From an uncultured Enterocloster sp. (GTDB lineage: Bacteria > Bacillota > Clostridia > Lachnospirales > Lachnospiraceae), in the NCBI GenBank assembly GCA_944382045.1, contig CALWMT010000059.1, positions 1-10,757 on the forward strand: a stretch of DNA of 10,757 nucleotides, in the 5' to 3' direction. This document shows positions 7,352 through 10,757 of this stretch, piece by piece. Positions within the stretch are counted from its first letter, which is position 1, and every line of letters starts with the position of its first letter. A program made the position numbers and the translations under genes. The notes below the pieces were generated by a model. That model was not told the origin of the DNA, did no database searches, and worked only from the letters and a program-made list of their open reading frames with translations.

Positions 7352-7508
7352 GGTAACAGTTCAGGCGGCGGGCATCTTCTTGCCCGGCCAGAGGCCGGAC
7401 AAGAAGCATCGGATGTCCATCCGATGTGTAAACAGGGGCGAAAACATACTTACAAGCGGGCTTGACGTCTATTTTCGCCCCTGTTTACCCGCCGTCTGAA
7501 CTGTTACC
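7352..7508. repeat. Nested inverted-repeat element: 21-bp outer stem enclosing three hairpins
   Basis: The outer arms, 7352-7372 and 7488-7508, are complementary over 21 bp with a single G-T position (G7365/T7495), which is a wobble pair in RNA. Inside lie three abutting hairpins. H1 is 7376-7382+7384-7389 with 7393-7398+7400-7406, one C/A mismatch and loop AGA. H2 is CATCGGATG 7407-7415 with CATCCGATG 7418-7426, perfect. H3 is TAAACAGGGGCGAAAA 7429-7444 with TTTTCGCCCCTGTTTA 7472-7487, a perfect 16 bp; its 27-base loop contains a further CAAG/CTTG mini-stem (7453-7456/7461-7464). Almost every base between the outer arms is paired, giving a cross-shaped four-way junction. No convincing ORF is inside. 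A MITE-like or REP-like non-autonomous element, or a structured regulatory RNA, are both possible. The structure is directly visible; its identity is not. Confidence 0.85.
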
Positions 7509-7539
7509 TCTACTGCGAGTCAGAAAGGAGATAGGACGT

Positions 7540-8649
7540 ATGAAACTGGAAAATTATGAAGTACACCTGCCAAATTATTCTATCGGGGATCAGATCTATG
7601 ACAAGATTGGACCGGTATGCGAATCCTACGGGACGAAGGTTCTGGTGATTGGCGGACGAAGGGCCTTGAATGCGGCTTATGAGAAGATCCGCTCTTATGT
7701 GGAGAAGACAAGGCTTGAGATTATCGGCGTGGAGCTGTACGGAGAGAACTGTACCTATGCGGCGGTGGAGAGGCTTCGGGCCCTGCCACTGTACAAGGAG
7801 GCGGACATGGTCTTTGGAGTGGGCGGAGGAAGGGCCCTTGACACGGTGAAATGCCTGTGCATCACGGACGACAAGCCGGTGTTTGCCTTCCCGACCATTG
7901 CCTCCAACTGCTCAGCATGTACCTCGGTCTCTATCATGTACAATGAGGACGGAACCTTCCTGCGGCCGCACTTTTTTGTAAGGCCGGTTATGCATTCCTT
8001 CATTGACACGGAGATCATTGCAAAGGCCCCCAGCCAGTATATGTGGGCGGGAATCGGGGATACCTACGCGAAATATTATGAGGCGGAGATTTCCTCGAGG
8101 GATGAGCGGCTGGAGCATTTTACGGCTCTGGGCGTGGCCGTCAGCAGGATGTGCCGGGATCCGCTGCTCCAGTACGGCCCCAAGGCGCTGGAGGACCACA
8201 AGAAGGGGCTGTGCACCTATGATGTGGAGCAGGCGGTGCTGGCCATTGTGGTGACCACAGGGATTGCGTCCATTTTCCTTACAAAGGACTATACGCCGGA
8301 TTACAACAGCGGCCTGGCCCACGCGGTCTTCTACGCGATGACCTCCTATCCCGTGATTGAGGAGCGCCACCTTCACGGCGAGGTGGTCGGCTTCGGCGTC
8401 CTCCTGGCTCTGCTGGTGGATAAGCAGGAGGAGGAATTCGAGGCAATCTACCGTCTGAATCGTGCGCTGGGTCTTCCGGTCTCCCTTGAGGAGATTGAGA
8501 TCACGGATGCGCAGTGGGAGGAGTGTGAGGCCCGCATTCCGGAGATGTCGGATGTAGCCCACTATCCCTATCAGGTGACAAAGGAAATGCTGGATGAGGC
8601 GATGAATCGGCTGAAAGAGAGGGTGAGACAGGATGAAGCGAATGAATAA
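7540..8649 (+). CDS. GldA-like iron-containing alcohol dehydrogenase
   Basis: A 369-residue member of the DHQ synthase/Fe-ADH superfamily, glycerol dehydrogenase branch, expected to be a cytoplasmic NAD(P)-dependent oxidoreductase with one divalent metal. The N-terminal nucleotide-binding part (about 1-155) has VLVIGGRRAL and the GVGGGRALDTVK loop (93-104). The helical metal domain keeps Asp174 (GIGDTYAKYYE), His261 (SGLAHAVFYA) and His279 (RHLHGEVVGFG), the positions that bind zinc or iron in GldA. The substrate loop reads ASNCSACTS (about 121-129) where true glycerol dehydrogenases have ASTDAP, so glycerol is doubtful as substrate. ATG 7540 is chosen because AAAGGAG (7524-7530) lies nine bases upstream; the in-frame TTG at 7462 would put the start inside the inverted-repeat element and has no ribosome site. 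Transcription should depend on the upstream Trp T-box. Some relatives are annotated glycerol dehydrogenase; the substrate here is unknown. Confidence 0.88.
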   Translation: MKLENYEVHLPNYSIGDQIYDKIGPVCESYGTKVLVIGGRRALNAAYEKIRSYVEKTRLEIIGVELYGENCTYAAVERLRALPLYKEADMVFGVGGGRALDTVKCLCITDDKPVFAFPTIASNCSACTSVSIMYNEDGTFLRPHFFVRPVMHSFIDTEIIAKAPSQYMWAGIGDTYAKYYEAEISSRDERLEHFTALGVAVSRMCRDPLLQYGPKALEDHKKGLCTYDVEQAVLAIVVTTGIASIFLTKDYTPDYNSGLAHAVFYAMTSYPVIEERHLHGEVVGFGVLLALLVDKQEEEFEAIYRLNRALGLPVSLEEIEITDAQWEECEARIPEMSDVAHYPYQVTKEMLDEAMNRLKERVRQDEANE

Positions 8650-9757
8650 AGGAGGAGCCGTGATTCTGGGGGTATCCTTCGTATGGTTTACCACGCATTT
8701 TGGAGGCGGCTTTGCCTCCGGCGCGCAGATTTACAGCTACTTTGTCAGATACGGCGTCTGGTGCCTGCTCATGCCGGTTCTCGCCATGCTGTACAATACC
8801 CTGTTTTTTGCATACAGCCTCCGCTTTGCCCGAAAGCATGAGGTATATGATTACCGATCCTATAACGATGCCTTTTATGGAAGGTTTTCACCGATATTTT
8901 CCAACCTGTTTGAGGTGCTTTACATCTGTGTGATGTGTGTGGCTCCGGCAGTTGCATTTGCTACGGGGGGTGCTACCCTGAGCACTCTGACAGGACTGCC
9001 ATACCTGCTCTGTACACTGCTGATCGGCGTCTTTATCTTTGTGGTTGCCATCTTCGGGACGGATTTGGTTCGGCGGGTGGCGTCCATATTGTCGATCTGC
9101 ATTGTGGCGGGTCTTCTGATCGTCTACATCCCCAATATCATAGCAGGATTTTCGGGGATTTCAGCGGCGGTCTCCAGCATGACCCAGGCTGAGCTTCCCC
9201 TGGGGGATGCCCTGTACTCCGCATTCCTGTATGGAACCTTCCAGCTCTCGAATATTGCTGTATTTGTGCAGCACGCGAAATCCTTTGAACGGCCGGAGGA
9301 TGCAGTGAAGAGCATGGGTGTGGGATTTGTGGTAAATTCCCTGATGATGGTGATGGTGGTTCTGGGCCTGATGACGATTTACACGGATCCCGATGCCGCG
9401 GGGCAGAGCGTGCCCACCCTCTTTATGGTGCAGAATGGCGTGGGTGCTTCCTTTATGACGCCCCTGATTTCCATTCTCATTATCCTGGGAGCTGTGTCCA
9501 CAGCAGTCAACATGGTGGCAGCTATGGTAAAGCGGATTTATGGAAAGGAGAAAAAGACCGAGGGCTCAGGCGTACACATTACGCGCAAGGAGATTCTTGC
9601 AGCGCTGGCCTGCTGCCTGGTGGACTTTGGGATCGCGCAGTTTGGGCTGCTGACATTGATTCAGAAGGCGTACAGCTTTTTGGCATATCTGGCAATTCCG
9701 GTGATTCTCGTCCCCTATATTATTCATATGGCGGCTACACGGTTTGATACAAAATAG
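8633..9757 (+). CDS. YkvI-family membrane transporter (LeuT/APC-like fold), candidate amino acid permease
   Basis: A 374-residue polytopic membrane protein with about ten hydrophobic helices (roughly 8-28, 41-62, 86-108, 112-134, 143-165, 190-213, 226-249, 272-295, 315-336, 340-365). The first helix contains THFGGGFASGAQI, corresponding to the GxGFASG motif of the YkvI family, whose relatives have the broken TM1 that binds substrate in LeuT-fold amino acid transporters. No transported solute is established for YkvI to my knowledge. The ATG at 8633 overlaps the preceding gene's stop by 17 bases, and GAGGG at 8619-8623 sits nine bases before it, so translational coupling is likely; ATG 8642 is a weaker alternative. 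The shared T-box transcript suggests tryptophan or a related aromatic compound as cargo, which is inference from regulation only. Confidence 0.85.
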   Translation: MKRMNKGGAVILGVSFVWFTTHFGGGFASGAQIYSYFVRYGVWCLLMPVLAMLYNTLFFAYSLRFARKHEVYDYRSYNDAFYGRFSPIFSNLFEVLYICVMCVAPAVAFATGGATLSTLTGLPYLLCTLLIGVFIFVVAIFGTDLVRRVASILSICIVAGLLIVYIPNIIAGFSGISAAVSSMTQAELPLGDALYSAFLYGTFQLSNIAVFVQHAKSFERPEDAVKSMGVGFVVNSLMMVMVVLGLMTIYTDPDAAGQSVPTLFMVQNGVGASFMTPLISILIILGAVSTAVNMVAAMVKRIYGKEKKTEGSGVHITRKEILAALACCLVDFGIAQFGLLTLIQKAYSFLAYLAIPVILVPYIIHMAATRFDTK

Positions 9758-9779
9758 GCATTGCTTCAGGACAGCCTAT

Positions 9780-9810
9780 CCTCCCGACCGGCCTTTGGCT
9801 GGGAGGGAGG
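9780..9810 (+). other. Stable hairpin with tandem G-A mismatches upstream of the lipoprotein gene
   Basis: Left arm 9780-9793 and right arm 9797-9810 pair with a TTT loop: six pairs (one G-T), then tandem opposed GA/GA (9786-9787 with 9803-9804), then six further pairs. No T-tract follows, so it is not a standard terminator. It lies just before the ribosome binding site AGAGGAGG (9814-9821) of the next gene. It could trim read-through from the transporter gene or affect initiation. Confidence 0.5.
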
Positions 9811-9828
9811 TTCAGAGGAGGAAAAAAG

Positions 9829-10757
9829 ATGAGAAGGACAGCGCACGCGTGCTTGAAAACACTCTGCCGGAGGTCCGGCCTGGCCGCGCGCGCTGTTTTT
9901 CTGTTTTTTCTCCCGCTGCTTCTGGGCGCCTGCGCGCCGCAAGGGGAGGCAGAGCCTGCGTCTGCCCAGCCCGGCGCAGGCCAGCCGGCCTCCGCGGTAC
10001 AGGAGAGCACTGCCTCCGATGCAGAGCAGGGGCCTCGGATCGTGTGGACGGACGGTGAGGAGATAATAGAGGAATCGCTTCCGGCAGGCCAGCAGGAGCT
10101 GATTGAGGCCTATTTTTCTCGGTATTATGAGGCGCTGGTGACCCTTGAGGTGCCGGATTTTTCGGAGCTTTTCGCATCGGACGCAGGGGCCTGGCTGAGC
10201 CTTCACGAACAGACCATGGCATACATCATCGGCCTGCGCTCTATGCGGCCAGCAGATCTCTGCCTGGCAGATTATCGCTCGGAGCTGGCTTTGGAGGAGG
10301 CGGGAGAGGAGACTGCGGAGGCTCATAACCAGGCCGTGCTTACGGAGACCAGCACGCAGAATTTTGCGTGCCACCCGCAGGTGGATTCCATGGTCTTCGG
10401 GGTCCGGCATACCTTTGTGTTTGTCCGTGAACACGGGGAGTGGCGGATAAAGGAGCACACCCAGTGGGATGGAAGCTTCTGGAGCATGATGCGGGAGCTG
10501 GGGGATGACGGACCGGAGGGCCTGCCAGATGCGGAGGAATATTTTGCGGCGCGGCGGGCGGCGCTTTTGGCGGAGGCAGAGGCAGAGCTGGCCCTTCGGG
10601 AGGAGGACAGGGAGGAGCGGGAGACGCTGGCGGACAGAAGGGCGGAGGCAGCGGCACCTGCGGAGGGGGAGCCTTCCGGAAATTTGGTGCCCTACGACAG
10701 GGATGCAGCCGCGTCTTACGGGGCTTCCTGGATAGGCCGGAGAAATGAGGATTGGTG
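9829..10757 (+). CDS. Lipoprotein with NTF2-like region and start of an amidase_6-like domain (3' truncated)
   Basis: The frame stays open from ATG 9829 to the window edge (309 codons); AGAGGAGG at 9814-9821 is a near-ideal ribosome site seven bases upstream. The N-terminus has basic residues, a hydrophobic run (AVFLFFLPLLLGA) and a lipobox LGAC with Cys35, so export and lipid attachment outside the membrane are expected. A Ala/Gln/Ser/Glu-rich spacer (36-70) follows. Residues about 86-220 look like a cystatin/NTF2-like fold (LIEAYFSRYYEALV ... HTFVFVREHGEWRIKEHTQWD). Then comes an acidic, charged helix rich in Ala/Glu/Arg (about 233-275). The last visible residues, NLVPYDRDAAASYGASWIGR (285-304), match the start of the putative amidase domain (amidase_6) of clostridial proteins, where YDRxAAVxYAxxWA is usual. 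The catalytic Cys (in GGDCTNFxSQ) would lie past the edge. The likely role is peptide or amide cleavage at the cell wall. No clear promoter is seen in the 71-base gap. Confidence 0.82.
   Translation, partial: MRRTAHACLKTLCRRSGLAARAVFLFFLPLLLGACAPQGEAEPASAQPGAGQPASAVQESTASDAEQGPRIVWTDGEEIIEESLPAGQQELIEAYFSRYYEALVTLEVPDFSELFASDAGAWLSLHEQTMAYIIGLRSMRPADLCLADYRSELALEEAGEETAEAHNQAVLTETSTQNFACHPQVDSMVFGVRHTFVFVREHGEWRIKEHTQWDGSFWSMMRELGDDGPEGLPDAEEYFAARRAALLAEAEAELALREEDREERETLADRRAEAAAPAEGEPSGNLVPYDRDAAASYGASWIGRRNEDW

Noticed and set aside
7472..7487. Hairpin H3 as an intrinsic terminator
   Set aside because: The stem is strong but followed by CCCGCCG rather than a T-tract.
7462..7490. Promoter inside the inverted-repeat element (TTGACG at 7462)
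   Set aside because: No acceptable -10 hexamer occurs 16-18 bases downstream; the sequence there is TTACCC, and it is buried in the hairpin stem.
7462..7539. TTG-initiated 26-residue N-terminal extension of the dehydrogenase
   Set aside because: It starts within the loop of hairpin H3, has no ribosome binding site, and its residues come from the structured element; ATG 7540 has a good AAAGGAG and a family-like N-terminus.
7912..8694. Antisense open frame of 260 codons opposite the dehydrogenase gene
   Set aside because: It mirrors conserved codons of a real gene and shows no domain of its own.

Overview
The window looks like chromosomal DNA from a GC-rich clostridial Firmicute, most likely a Lachnospiraceae-type gut anaerobe. 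This is inferred from the gene families: a clostridial-style SH3b/glucosaminidase surface protein, a two-domain flavodiiron protein, a T-box leader, an amidase_6-type lipoprotein, purine-rich Shine-Dalgarno sites and consensus sigma-A promoters. No marker gene fixes the species. All recognisable genes lie on the + strand.

Layout. (1) Bases 1-422 are the C-terminal end of an RsmF-type rRNA m5C methyltransferase. (2) Bases 496-1770 encode a D-alanyl-D-alanine carboxypeptidase (PBP5/DacF type) with all three active-site motifs. (3) A near-perfect sigma-A promoter (1836-1865) starts a tightly spaced three-gene cluster. It comprises a secreted SH3b + glucosaminidase-like + cadherin-like protein (1916-4084), a type I membrane protein with cohesin-like and cadherin-like ectodomains and a very acidic cytoplasmic tail (4103-5761), and a flavodiiron NO/O2 reductase (5783-6985). 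(4) A second strong promoter (6993-7021) drives a complete T-box leader (about 7028-7304). Its specifier reads TGG (Trp) and its tRNA-end bulge reads TGGC, fitting the G discriminator of tRNA-Trp. The leader ends in an intrinsic terminator. (5) Between that terminator and the next gene sits a 157-nt block (7352-7508) in which nearly every base is paired: a 21-bp outer stem enclosing three abutting hairpins. It resembles a MITE-like insertion or a structured RNA. (6) Two translationally coupled genes follow: a GldA-like iron-containing alcohol dehydrogenase (7540-8649) and a YkvI-family membrane transporter (8633-9757). (7) The window ends inside a lipoprotein with an NTF2-like middle and the start of an amidase_6-like domain (9829 to the edge).

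How it fits together. The first half is cell-envelope biology: peptidoglycan trimming (carboxypeptidase), wall binding and cleavage (SH3b/glucosaminidase), and a membrane partner sharing its cadherin-like module. An oxygen/NO-detoxifying enzyme is appended to that operon. The second half reads as a tryptophan-starvation-induced dehydrogenase/transporter pair, with YkvI as a candidate tryptophan or aromatic amino acid permease. The nested inverted-repeat element lies in the 5' UTR of that pair and is the most unusual feature. I found no CRISPR array, transposase, tRNA, rRNA or defence gene.
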